A model generated the notes under the pieces. The model saw nothing but the letters and a program-made list of their open reading frames with translations. It had not been told where the DNA came from and ran no database searches. Positions 1-10,961 of a stretch of DNA of 64,000 bases are shown here, piece by piece. The position numbers were made by a program, and so were the translations under genes. This DNA is from Anisodus tanguticus. Lineage: Eukaryota > Streptophyta > Magnoliopsida > Solanales > Solanaceae. The stretch is taken from NCBI GenBank assembly GCA_034509755.1, contig CM067546.1:31518383-31582382 (forward strand), given 5' to 3'. The first letter of the stretch is position 1; every line of letters begins with the position of its first letter.

Positions 1-1740
1 GCACATACTCAAGGGATGGAGAATAGACACCGGTATCACGAACATAGGCCAAATAAGCCAAACACCCCTTGTCAACAAGTTTCTTCACGCGGAGATAATA
101 AATAATCTTCTTCGGAGCAGGACTAGGAGTACCCCTCCACTCGAGTCTAGGAATCCCGGGCATGGCTAAAGTGACAGTCATGGCATGACAGTCCAAGATC
201 ACATGGTACGGAGACAACTAAGTCATGCCAAATATAATGTCAAAATCTAACATATTCATGATCATCAAGTCTACCCACGTGTCGTACCCCATAAAAGTAA
301 CTAAACATTTATCATAGACTCTATCAACCAATACAGAATCCCCAATTGGGGTAGACACATAAATAGGCAAGTCAAGACGGTTACAAGTCAAATCCCAACC
401 AACCGAATGATAAGTAAATACATATGAGTAAGTAGACATTGAATCAAACAAGATCGTAGCCAATCGATGGCGAATAGAAATATTACCTGAGATCACAGGA
501 TCAAAAGCCTCTGCTTCCAGCCTACCCGAAAATACATAACACTGCGCACCACCACGACCGCTCTGACCAGACTATTATCTTCCCCTGGATACCTGAGATC
601 CACCTCTCCTGGACTGATGTTCATCCCTAGAAGACTGAGAACCATTGCGTCCTAACTAAGCACCGCCCCTCGCTGAAGAACCACCCCGGCTACTAAAAGA
701 CGCCGGAGTCCTAGGGGTTTGGAAACTGAAACCTTACTGAGTCCCAGTTTGTTTGGATCAAGGACAATCTCTCATGAAGTGACTCACCACAATCATAACA
801 AACGTTGGGTGCTTGAGGCTGATATACAGAGGTTGAAGAACCGGATGGATCACCTCGGTCAGCTGGCCAATAGAAAGAACCTCTCTGAGACTATCCAGCC
901 CCATAACCACTCTGTCTAGAAGGGCCACCTGAAGATGTTTGTAACGCGGACTGTACTGGATGGCTGAGGGCTGAATGATAGGTCTTGGAAGACTGACCCT
1001 TATCTCTGTGACTGGAAGAACCACTAAATCCACCATGCTGACAGAGCCTCTTTTTACTAGACCCACCAAAAAATCGAAGTGGCAGCCTCAACACTCATAG
1101 CATCATCTACTACCATCTGGAATGAAGACCTGATAGCCACATGCTGAAGACAAGGAACATGAAGTAAAAGCACAAGCCCATTGACGAACCTGCGGACCCT
1201 CTTTGCCTCTGTCAGAATGAAGTTTGTCGCATACCGAGCCAAAAACAAGAATCTGGACTCATACTCAACCACTGACATACCTCTCTGCCGCAAATGAGTG
1301 AACTCATCCCTAAGCTAATCCCTCAAAGTACGAGGCACATACTTTTCCAAGAAACCTGAGGTGAACTAACTGGCCTGCAATGTAGTACCTCCACCAAGTC
1401 TTCACATCATCGCGAAGCTGAAAAGAAACATAATCCATGCCATGGGACTCAACAATCCTCATTTTGTACAACCTCTCATGCATGTCAATGATAAACTCAT
1501 ACGCATCCTCACTGCGAGTATCATTAAATCTGGGCAGCTCTATCTTCAGGAACCTACCAATAAGCTTCATATCTCTGAGTGTCAAAACCTTAGCTGCTAC
1601 CGGCCTAGGTACGCCCTCAAGGGCCGAAAAAACAAAAATGTGCGGGGTTATAGAAGTAGCAAGCTGCATTCCCTATGTCTATCCCTGTTTGGGAGTATGT
1701 AACCCTACTCTGGTATGAGAACCACTGGAAGCTACGTCGC
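1..1740 (-). pseudogene. gypsy gag-protease remnant
   Basis: Minus-strand fragments together give a gypsy polyprotein N-terminus. The gag core lies in 1057-1669 and includes the pattern ELPRFNDTRSEDAYEFI. The zinc knuckle near 760-830 is split across two frames: CYDCG is read in one frame and HFMRDCP in another. The protease is in 218-496, where the active-site triad reads D-S-M instead of D-S/T-G (LFDSMSTYSYV). From 217 to 1 the frame continues into the segment before RT (CLAYLAYVRD and neighbouring residues). At least three frame changes and a damaged protease triad make it non-functional. The family assignment is firm; the exact limits are not. Confidence 0.78.
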
Positions 1741-2253
1741 CCGTGGCCTGCTGGCATCAAGGTTCAATTATATAGGCCGAGTGTGTCCTAAAGTGTTGGG
1801 TCGGACATAGCCTCAGAGTGGGTTTAGGCTGGCCCCAAACCTCCCCCATCTATCTAATCTACCTCAGATGCACGCTCTGCAGAAGCTGAGCGTGCCTGTC
1901 TTTGTCCAGCCGTAGGAGCCCTAACCCTAGCGGGCACCGTTCTATGACCTCTAGCTCAGTCACGACCTCTCACCCGTACTCGTCCTCGAGCTACGGCCCC
2001 AACAACAGGCTCGAGATCACCATACCTCGCAAGATCAGCTCGTGTCCTCACCATTTGTGAGAGAATACAAATTAATTCGATACCAATTCGATCGTTCTAG
2101 ATACCAATTTGAATAAAGTAGCACGAAAGAATGAAGAAAATTAAAGTTTCCTAAATATCTCATAGCCTCTCATAGATAAGTACAAAGCTCTCCGTACATA
2201 TCTGCAAGACTCTACTAGAGATGCTCTTGTACATATAGACCGGGTAACCTAGG

Positions 2254-2267
2254 ATTCTGATACCAAC
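2254..2267 (-). other. Primer-binding site of gypsy I (tRNA-iMet type)
   Basis: Read on the minus strand this is TTGGTATCAGAAT, close to the 3' end complement of initiator tRNA-Met (TGGTATCAGAGC). It sits one base inside the LTR start, as expected for minus-strand DNA priming. It fixes the orientation of the element. Confidence 0.75.
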
Positions 2268-2268
2268 T

Positions 2269-4700
2269 TGTCACGACCCCAAATTACTAAGTCGTGAGGG
2301 CACCTACCATTTCTATCTCGGTAGGCGAACCTTCCCTTAATCATCAATTCATTAACAATAAAGTAAAGAGAGTAAGTTAAACGTAAGTATAAATCGTAAC
2401 CTAAATGACAAAGGTGCAAAAATATCATACTAATACAACCCCAAAGGAAAATGGTCTAGAATAGCACAAGATCCACTAATAATACAAATCCAAATAGTAT
2501 ATAAGTCTCAAAATGTCAAAATACTGTCTCAAAGTCAGAGTAAGACAAGTAGATATGAAGGAGTGTCCGGGAAGCGGACCCATCAACAATGATTACCCTA
2601 AAAGACTCAGCAACAACCTCAGATCAGTCTCGAGGGGTAAAGGTAGAATCAGTCACGTACTCTGCACTTAAAAGAATGCAGCAAGGTAGTATCAGTACAA
2701 ACACTATGTACCGGTAGATATCATATGTCGACAACAATTAGCTAACATATGCATAAGAAAGAAACTGAAAGATAGAAATACTCCCAATCAAGTACAAGTA
2801 ATATCACAGTCCAAGAATAATCAGCTCAAACATAGAGAATCAAGTTAGGATCCAAGTATATGAATGTAATGATGAGTAAATATGCAATGCAATGTAATGG
2901 CTAATGTAATCTCCGTACACATATACACCGGGTGGAATATATAATCGTCTCAGCAGTCATGAGCCATGAGAGACTCGCGAATTCCATGTACCAGTCGCTC
3001 CGTATTACTCAGACTAGAGACGACTCTACCACTGAACACCCCGCTAGCCATTCCGTATCACTCAGCATAGAATGACTACGCAATTAATATGTAATAAAAA
3101 TCATTGTTGTTTATTTATCATTTATCACTGTCACGCTAATCACAGATAGTTTCAATATATCATGAAAATGAGTGTGAATGCAATGCAATGACAATATCAA
3201 GCGTATCATATAAACCCTAACTGTGTCACATATGGACACATATCACAATATCAGTACCAAGTCAAGTCCTTTTCTCTATCCATGATAATATCAAAATAAG
3301 TGAGAGACAACTATATCATACGTACGGTATGACAACTACGTACAAATCCAGTAACCACAAAGAGGTAACAAGTCAAATTCAGTCAACAATAACCAACCTA
3401 AGTAATTCATCCCAACTCCATACCTGAAGGCGTACATGATTTATCCAACAGAATCTAATTACACATACGCTTCGCTAACTGAAGTCTAACCAGAAGGTAA
3501 GCCATAACCTACCTGGAATGTCGAGCGAGAGTTGCAACGAATCATACTTGAGCTTTTCTCTTCCGAGGATCACGCTCGTACTCGAAGTATAATATTATCG
3601 AAATCTAAGTTAGAGCATGAAATTAACAACACCCACAACATCAAACTATCTTTTAAACCCAACCCAACTATTGGCGAAAGGGGGAAATGGGCTCATAGGG
3701 GTAAAACAGTCATTTCGAAAGTGGAATATGAAATTCAACATTTTAGGTGTCCAATATTACTCATCAATTGCTAAATGAACTCAAGATTATGCCAATTTCA
3801 CCAATTACTACAAAACCCCCAATTTGGGTATGAATCCTAGTTTTTCTACAATCAATTTCTCAATGTTAATGGAAGTTTCAAGCTTAACAAGTACTAACAA
3901 GTGGAATCCATACTTAGTTTAACAAAACTCATCAATTAATTCTCACTTTTAAGCTTAACAATCAAACAAACCCTAACTAGGTTGAACTCATCTTCCCCAA
4001 CTAGATTCTAGGTTATTTCCATCATCAAATCAACTTAAATAAGTTAAAGAAAGGTAAAACCATGCTAAGGGAGCTTACCACAAGAACAAATCACTAAAAA
4101 ATGCTTGAAATTGCCTCAATGGTGCTTTGGAGGGTGTTTTCGAATTGGAGGAAGTGTAGGGTTTTAATGACACTTAAAAGATTCTGGAAAAACCTGTTGT
4201 CCGCTGCAGTGAACCCCCTCCCACCCCAGCGAATATACCAGAAACCAGAAATTAAAAAAATCTCATACTTACACAATTTCAACCCGAAATCCGATAATCA
4301 CCCGAGACCTCCCTGACACAAACCAGGTATGTACACATATGGAAAAACACTCTACAGACTCACTCGCGATCTCATAATTTCCATCGGAGGTCTATTTCTT
4401 CGGGTCAACCCCCAACGACCTAAAATAATTTTTCAACTAACGATCAAGAACACTTCTGAGGGCCTCGGGAACTGAACCAACTATCCCACCAAGTCATAAA
4501 CGATCCTCCGGACCTCACAAAATTGACGGAATTCCGAAAAAGGTCTATTTACACAAAAGTCCACTATTGGTCAATACTTTCGCTCTTTAAGGTTCTAATT
4601 TATCAACTCCTACTAGAATCGTCCGATTACTTCGAAATTTGAGTCAACACTAGAAAAATAGTCAAATTACATGTAACCGTGAAACAAGTCAGGCCTCATG
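2269..4700 (-). repeat. 5' LTR of gypsy I (outer end uncertain)
   Basis: The LTR starts TGTCACGACCCC at 2269, directly beside the primer-binding site, and runs right with no coding capacity. It shares the TGTCACGACCC opening with the LTRs of gypsy II but little else by eye. The expected terminal CA next to a 5-bp duplication was not found, so the right limit near 4700 is a guess and the LTR may be truncated. Short ORFs at 3532-3774 and 4101-4316 look like chance frames. Confidence 0.55.
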
Positions 4701-5267
4701 ACAGTTGACGGATGGAGTCTACCTTCCATTCGCAAGACTAACAAAGAAAGGCAGATATCACCTTTGAGCCGCCTTAAAGAATGATTTTTGCTCTGAACTT
4801 TAGAAATAGGTCTCCCACCTCTTTGATAGACAGTTACCTTATTAAGCTAGTAGCATATATGATTTTTGCCTTCGCACATTTACCTCGTCTCTCTTTTGTA
4901 TCAAGAATAGGCATGCCTATTTTTCTTTTATAAGTAAGGGAGCTAGTAGTATAGATAACTCCCTCAAAGCTTTTGTATTGGCATTTGGATGACGAATAAA
5001 ATGTGCAGTTTAGTCTAAAAAAAATAGACTTTTCTTAAAAAGTTTTTTTTTCTTTAGTTAAACCATAGGTAGATCGTTTATGGAGTATATTATGCATCAT
5101 TCGGCGTTACTGCTAGCACTGGATTGTTGTAGCCGAATAAAGGAATTATAAACCAAAACACAAAGGCTTTTTATGAATTTTTATATGACACTCTTTTTTT
5201 AGTAAGTCCCAAAACAAATGATATCTTTTTCTATTTAGTATCAATTCAATCATAAAATTTATGTTCC

Positions 5268-5505
5268 CATTCTATATCCGATGTGAGATTTTTAACACTC
5301 CCCGAATGCTGGAGCGTGGATAATATAATTTGGGGGCCTAATATCGGTGAATAAAGAATTGGAATGAGTTTGACTCTGAGACCATGTAAAGAATGGATCT
5401 TGAACCTAATTCAACCCAAAAAATTAGTTTGTAAGATGAGAATTGTCCAAGTTAATATAAGGAATCTATATTCTCATTCCATATCCGATATGAAACTCTT
5501 AACAT
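5268..5505. repeat. Dispersed repeat with related ends (CATATCCGATRTGA motif)
   Basis: The block opens with CATTCTATATCCGATGTGAG and closes with a related copy (CATTCCATATCCGATATGA) in the same orientation, about 205 bp apart. Between them are phrases such as ATAATATAATTTGGGGGCC that I recall as common in unclassified dicot repeats. It is non-coding. Its class (SINE, MITE or LTR fragment) cannot be settled from this copy alone. Confidence 0.4.
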
Positions 5506-6872
5506 TCTAGTCACACAAATTTTTATAATTTATTTTAAATTATATATTTTAAAATGTTGTTTTAACTCTAGAGCATGTTCTTCGATTGAATCAATGCATT
5601 CAAACATAGGACCAAAAAAGTACTCATTTGTAAAGTAAGACAAACTATTGTAATTATTGCAATTTTCATATATGATTAATTATTCAAACTTCCCACCCCT
5701 TTGATGCCATCACGTCCCACTTGCAATTGATTGAAGCTACACAAATCTAGATATTTAATTAAATGTTTTTGATATATGTCCATCATTTGGCTGTATTAGT
5801 CATTAGAGCAGGTAGTGATCTTCAGGGATTTCCCGGCTTGATTTTGTTGTCGTCTGACAAATTATAATATTTCAACTTCCGCAATTTGTTTCTCATTTTT
5901 TTTTATATGCAGCTTAGTGGCTTACACCATACTATTTCTGAAGATAGTAATATCGGTCCCTCAACACTACTATCAATATATCGCGAGATGTGTCTGAATG
6001 ACCAGAGTTTGATAACAGAGCAACTGATATCACCTATAAAGTCCTATCTCAGAAGAGAGCAAAGTGCTCCCACTAGGATTCGAACCTTCACTGCAGGCCT
6101 CCAGCTAAATTTTAAGTTTACCTCATTTGTCATCCAGTTATGCCCGGGGACCTCATTCCCTTTTTCTTCTTCCGTTTTTTTGTTTTCTTTATTCTTTGCA
6201 TCTGATATTTTTTTGTGTTTGATGTGTTATGAGTTGTTCAACCATTTGCATTTAGGTTTTCTTGAGTTCAGGGACAGAGCTATAAATTTCCGTTGAAGCT
6301 AGTAATTTTTGTGTTAAGAAATATGCACAAATATTAAGGTCTGATTTGGACGTGATTTGAAATCAGGATAATTTAAGTTGAAATTTTATTTGTAAATGCA
6401 ATTTGTATTTTTTAAATTATATTTTTTCTAATAAATATAAAAAATTCACAAGTTGTGAAAACAATCAAAACTTTCTCAATTCTTATACAATGTTATCAAA
6501 TGAGTAAATCATAGTTCATAACAAAGTTAATCAGCTACTAGAAAAACTTTTTAAAAATATAACCTCTATTGATTGAACTTTAGTTCAATAAAAAAGAAAA
6601 ATTGAACATGAGTTGTAGTAATAAATTTAGTTGGTAAATGGTTGATAAGAGTAAATTTAGCTATAAATATACTACCAACACACAATTATTTTTAATATTT
6701 GATATAAATAATTGGTAAACATGATTGATAAATTTATCTACCAACTTATGGATCTTTTTACAAAATATAAATTTATGAATCAAGTTTTACATTTAAAAAA
6801 AGATGCAAAGAACCAAGCAGACTGACCTAGTGGATAAATCTCTGCGTGCATTATACCTAATCTTTTCACTTT

Positions 6873-7025
6873 CATGATTTGGAATCCCAAATCATGCTTT
6901 TTTGAAGAATTTGGAATTGCAATGATGATATGATGTTGAAGTTGAAATTTTATACAAATTTCATAAACAAACGCTAGTTTGAAATCAAAATATGATATCA
7001 TAATTTAATATCGCATGGCGAAACG
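6873..7025. repeat. MITE-like remnant with perfect 10-bp hairpin
   Basis: CATGATTTGG (6873-6882) and CCAAATCATG (6887-6896) form a perfect 10-bp stem with a 4-nt loop. The region ends near 7025 in a GGCGTTTCGCCATGCGAT-like terminus when read on the minus strand, which resembles ends of nightshade MITEs. A related phrase (GATTTGGACGTGATTTGAAA) lies at about 6343-6362 and could be the other end of a larger element. Class and boundaries are tentative. Confidence 0.35.
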
Positions 7026-7439
7026 CCTATAAAGTTTAGAGCACATTTATTAGTAGTGAAGTCACCATTCTAAAATCCAAAACTTATAAAGTTAAAATTT
7101 TAGCTGTGTCTACTCTTATCACTAACTTATTGCACGATCACAAAAATTATCAATAAAATAAAATAGTATGTATATTATCAATATATATAAACATTCAGTA
7201 CTTCTCAATAATCATTGTTTTTCATGTGTATATATATTGCGTAAGTGAATTGTACATCCCCGTAAATACTTACCTGCACTGACAGCTGAATGGTAAAGCA
7301 ACTAAAGCAATGGCTCCCTCAAATTTTGGGGGCCCTATTTTCACTAATAATATATTTATTAATTTTGTTAATCGAAAAATAATCGTTTGTCAAACATGTA
7401 CTTTGATCAATATTTTAAAATGTATTTTTTTTCCAAATT

Positions 7440-7841
7440 GACTCCCTCAATTTTAAAATATTTGTCTTACTTTTCTTTTTAATCAGTTTTAAAATGAATG
7501 TATCTTTTCTTTTTTACAACTCTTTTATAGTTTTATTCCAAGTTTTCACATGGTATGTTGAAAATCACAAAATTAAAGGACATTTTGGTACATTCTACAT
7601 ATTTTTAGTTAACAACCATAGATTCAAGTCTTTTTTATTTTCTTAAACTCCGTGTGAAGTCAAAACTAGACAAACATTTTGAAACTAAGTGAATAGTACT
7701 TTTCATGTAGTTCACTAGTTCTCAAATATATAAATTTTGATCTTAAAATATTAAGTTAATCTAATCCAATTTAACTTCAAAGTTTTATCAAATTAACTTC
7801 CGAAAAGCCAAAAGTAATAAATAAATTAGATGGACGGAGTA
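7440..7841. mobile_element. Stowaway/mariner-like MITE
   Basis: The left end reads ACTCCCTCAATTTTAAAATA and the right end, read on the minus strand, begins TACTCCGTCC. These are the CTCCCTC-type terminal inverted repeats of Tc1/mariner-derived MITEs. Length is about 400 bp and the interior is AT-rich and non-coding. The terminal repeats have diverged, so this is an old copy. Target duplication (TA) is visible only at the right end. Confidence 0.5.
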
Positions 7842-8992
7842 GTATTTGAAAGAAAATAGTATAATCTTAACCAGAAAAGGGAAGAAAAACTTATATTTGT
7901 TACTAACGTTGATTGCACGATTAGAAAAATACACTTCATAATAAAAATATATGAAAAGTTTTTCTTAAAAGAAAAGTTAGGCCTCTCATTAAGATTTGAC
8001 TTTAAACAACCGAAGACATTCAGTCGGCCCTGCTTATCCGTATCGAGTTTTTACCTCAAACAATAAATAAATAACATATTTCACTTATTTGACTACAATT
8101 ACTAGTACTTAACCATAGCTATGTATCATGTGTTCTGCAATGATTTTTAAAATAATAATATAAAAGATACTTAATAATATCTTCCTATTCTCCGTTATGT
8201 TACTAACGTTAACATCATGTAAATCGATCAAGGAACAACAATAAATTATAGAAACCCCAGAAATCAAATGGGGAAAACTCTAGCCTTTTTTTCTACCCGT
8301 AGGCACACATTATAAAAAATTATCCACAAATTGTAAGACTGTCACGGCCCATTTTTTTTTTCAGATTGTGGAGGCAGCCTTTAGGCAGACCTCTTCAAAA
8401 GCATTTTTCATTTCAACAAATGTAAAACAAATGGACCATTTGGTGAAAGAAAGAACCAAATCTAAAAAGCGGAAGTAAGTTTAAAAATATTTAATCAAAG
8501 AAAGTAGTTTAACTATAGAAAGTAATATAAAGGAAAATCTGATACAAACGTTTCAGAATAGAGAATGAAATTAAAACCTGCCCAAATTCCAACTCATACT
8601 AGTCATGGAGCATCTATAAAGTTTTTAAAATACGACACTGAATTTAAATCCAACAATGAAAGTAAAATGTCATATGAAAAGATAGATTCTACCACAATTA
8701 AATTGCAGCCCGACTCGACATCGCTGAGAGATAGCCACGAATAGGACGAAAATGCAAGTTGTGTCATGAAAAGTAAAACCTGCAACCAAACTGTAGGGGC
8801 GTGCGTTTTGCTAGACTCCGTAGGATAACTGACTATTCCACTATCCTCATCACTTTCAACAAATCCAAAGTACAGTAAAACCGGTGCCTTATTGATGTTA
8901 AACTTACCACATTTGTCCAATCTCTTAAGTATGAAATAAATATCAATATCTCATAATCTACATAACAGATAATACACTAAGGATCTCCTCGT
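7842..8992. other. Intergenic DNA, nothing recognised
   Basis: AT-rich sequence with no recognisable gene or element. The 105-codon minus-strand frame at 8603-8920 matches no family I know and has no neighbouring coding context. Confidence 0.5.
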
Positions 8993-9240
8993 CAAATCAC
9001 AATAAAATAATAGGCCCTCAACGACTCATACAACTAGACCAGAAAATCAACATAGACTCTCACCCTCTTTCGAGCTAGACCGAATAATTCACATAGACCC
9101 TCACCTTCTTTTAGACTAGATCAAATAATCAACATAGACCCTCACATTTTGTTTCAAGCTAGACCAAATGAAATAATAGTCCATCACCTTCACATAGGCT
9201 AGACCAAAGTCCATACACCTTCACCGACTCATGTGGCTAA
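8993..9240. repeat. Degenerate 41-bp tandem repeat (about 6 units)
   Basis: The word CTAGACC or CTAGATC recurs at 9034, 9075, 9116, 9159 and 9199, a spacing of 41, 41, 43 and 40 bp. Each time it is followed by a variant of AATCAACATAGACCCTCACC. A weaker unit precedes it from about 8993. The array is non-coding and lies about 100 bp before the truncated hAT copy. Confidence 0.75.
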
Positions 9241-9338
9241 TACACCAGTCATATCCGTAGTTTCTATCATTAACCATTGTATATAACTACATCAACACCA
9301 AATCTCGCCATAGAATAATGTGGAAATAATAGGCCATC

Positions 9339-10436
9339 ACTTGTTGCTTATGACTATAGAAAACCTATAACTTTATTTTTTAACTCTCATAATCAAAATT
9401 CAGCTGATATGGTTGTAGATAGCGATTGGGTAAAAATTTCCGAACTTATTGTATTTTTAGAGATATTTTTTCAAGCAACAAAAGAATTTTTCGGTATATA
9501 TTATCATATTGTTTCAACTATGTTGCTTTATATAGCTCTAATATTTTTATTACTTAATAAATATATGGAAAAATTAGCTTATATGACAGCTATTAAAAAA
9601 ATGTTTATCAAAATAAAAAAATATTTATTCCTATTCTCACTATTTATATTATTGGTGCTGTATTAAATCCGACTATTAAAATAGATGGTACTAAATCACT
9701 TATTGAAACTATTTACGATTGTATAGTACTACCACCTCCAAGTCCCAAAAATCCAAATCACCCACCACCTATTGAACAAACTAAAGAAGAAGTGTTGTCT
9801 AGCATAGAAGACCAATGCAAAAAAGTATATAGGTTTTTCCAACAAGAAAGTGCTAGTAACCTACCGGCTTCCATACCATCTTCTTCTTCTTCAACACAAC
9901 CTCACAAAAGACATGCTGTTTCTGCGGCTAGTATTGAAAGCATCAGAAATAGAATGTGCGGCCGTACCGCTACTAACCAAATTAACGAGTTTGATATTTT
10001 TGTTTTGCAGAGTTCTGTACCGTACCAAGTAGTTCTCAATGAAGAAGGACGTGAAGACTTGTTGAAATACTGGAGGTGGAATGAGAAGACCTTTCCGACA
10101 CTTTCAATGATGGCCCGAGATGTTTTGAACATTCAAGCGTCATCAACTGCGTCTGAAAGCGCTTTTTTTGCCGGCAGATATCAAATAGGAGAGCACAGAC
10201 ACTCAGTAGCCGGAGATAGCTTGGAGATTGTAGTATTATTCAGAGATTGGATACGAGCGGAGCGGAGAACGTGCGGTCAACCGGAGATGAACGAAGAAGA
10301 AGACGAAAACTACAACGAAATCTTATCCGTAGGTGGTGGAAGCGACATGGATCAATTTGACCAACAAATACCAATTCCAACCGAAGAACCACAGAAAATT
10401 ATCAAGAAACTAGAACAAGTTTTTTTCATAATGTAA
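9339..10436 (+). pseudogene. hAT transposase C-terminal part (RICESLEEPER-like)
   Basis: The fragment encodes the C-terminal part of a hAT transposase. After one frame break near 9640-9660, a continuous frame runs to the stop at 10434-10436 and covers 214 codons from 9792. It contains the hAT dimerisation region: LLKYWRWNEKTFPTLSMMAR followed by DVLNIQASSTASESAF. One conserved serine near the end of this motif is Phe here (AFFAGR, against AFSAGR in copy 2). The N-terminal BED zinc finger and the catalytic core are absent, so it cannot transpose DNA. It might still be translated as a dimerisation-domain peptide, but nothing shows that. Confidence 0.82.
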
Positions 10437-10666
10437 TTTTTTTAATTACAATTTTACTATGTAATTTGCAACTTTTGAACAACACCACAAAGTTGCAATT
10501 TTGACAATTGTATTTGTATTACAAAAAAATCATATGTCTATTAAATAATATAAGAGACACAAAAATAGCCTTGAGATGTTTTTATTACACTATCTTGTTT
10601 AATTATTGAGTTTTTTTTTATATATATGTTATTTTATAAATTAAGTGCAAAAAGAAAAAAAAAACG

Positions 10667-10844
10667 CTCGGGATCCCGATCCCGATCCAATCCCGACCCG
10701 ACCCGATTCCGACGGGATAGGGACGGGATTTCGGCAAATCCCGCCTATCCCGATCCCACCTGACCCGGCCAGCCCTGATCCCGCCCTTTTCCCCGTCCCG
10801 CCCCGACCCGATCCCGCCAAACCCGGCCCACTGGCCACCCCTAG
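10667..10844 (+). repeat. hAT right subterminal repeat array and TIR
   Basis: This is a GC-rich block of overlapping CCCGATCC, CCCGACCC and CGACGGGAT words, ending in CCCACTGGCCACCCCTAG. hAT transposases are known to bind clustered subterminal repeats, so this is probably the binding array. The composition contrasts sharply with the AT-rich flanks. Similar arrays occur at both ends of copy 2 and at the end of the window. Confidence 0.7.
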
Positions 10845-10882
10845 TTCTGTGGCCTAAGTCAAATAGATATAGATAGTGACAG

Positions 10883-10889
10883 TATAAAT
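10883..10889 (+). promoter_or_regulatory. TATA box of the dioxygenase gene
   Basis: TATAAAT (in GTATAAATAC) lies 79 bp upstream of the ATG at 10962. That allows a start site near 10915 and a 5' leader of about 45 nt. It begins 39 bp after the end of hAT copy 1, so all DNA further upstream is transposon sequence. No other core element is obvious. Confidence 0.5.
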
Positions 10890-10961
10890 ACGCACACTGT
10901 CAAGCATGAATAACTCAACAAAATAAATAAACAGCAGAGTGAGAAGAAAAGAAAAAGAGAA

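Larger units (their letters stand above)
1..4700 (-). mobile_element. Ty3/gypsy element I, partial (3' half outside window)
   Basis: This is the 5' half of a gypsy retrotransposon read on the minus strand. From right to left it holds the 5' LTR, a primer-binding site, an untranslated leader (about 1740-2250), then gag and the protease/pre-RT region, which runs off the left edge. The reverse transcriptase and the 3' LTR would lie beyond position 1. The LTR begins TGTCACGACCCC next to an initiator tRNA-Met primer site. All reading frames are broken, so the element is dead. Its outer right boundary is uncertain because no CA end with a matching target duplication is visible. Confidence 0.75.
4701..7439. 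other. AT-rich intergenic DNA with repeat debris
   Basis: No gene is recognisable here. The stretch contains the dispersed repeat at 5268-5505 and a MITE-like remnant around 6873-7025. A 136-codon ORF at 5886-6296 has no recognisable domain and low-complexity ends, so I do not call it a gene. Confidence 0.5.
9339..10844 (+). mobile_element. hAT copy 1, 5'-truncated
   Basis: This is the 3' part of the hAT family seen in full at 21624-25134. The two can be followed side by side from ACTTGTTGCTTATGACTATA onward. The 5' end and the left terminal inverted repeat are missing, and the left junction lies at 9339 after unrelated DNA. The right end is intact: GC-rich subterminal repeats followed by GGCCACCCCTAG, the terminal inverted repeat. 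The next 8 bp, TTCTGTGG, would be the target duplication, but no left partner remains to confirm it. Confidence 0.85.

Noticed and set aside
6055..6100. tRNA-like GGTTCGAATCC on the minus strand with a following GTGGGAGCA
   Set aside because: Looks like a T-arm and acceptor end, but the outer T-stem pairs fail and no anticodon arm or D arm lies at the right distance. At most a SINE B-box remnant.
5886..6296. 136-codon + strand ORF
   Set aside because: Low-complexity Phe/Ser-rich ends, no domain, no splice or promoter context, and it overlaps the tRNA-like stretch.
6830..6850. TGACCTAGTGG, like a pol III A box
   Set aside because: No B box within the proper distance downstream; a single short match is expected by chance.
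8603..8920. 105-codon minus-strand ORF
   Set aside because: No recognisable motif or partner exon; lies in AT-rich DNA where frames of this length occur.
8993..9240. CRISPR-like array
   Set aside because: Units are diverged tandem copies without unique spacers, and the DNA is from a plant nucleus.
10641..10857. ORFs on both strands through the hAT subterminal array (Pro/Asp and Gly/Ser repeats)
   Set aside because: Produced by the short-period GC repeat, not by coding selection. The same artefact appears at 21596-21920 and 24902-25198.
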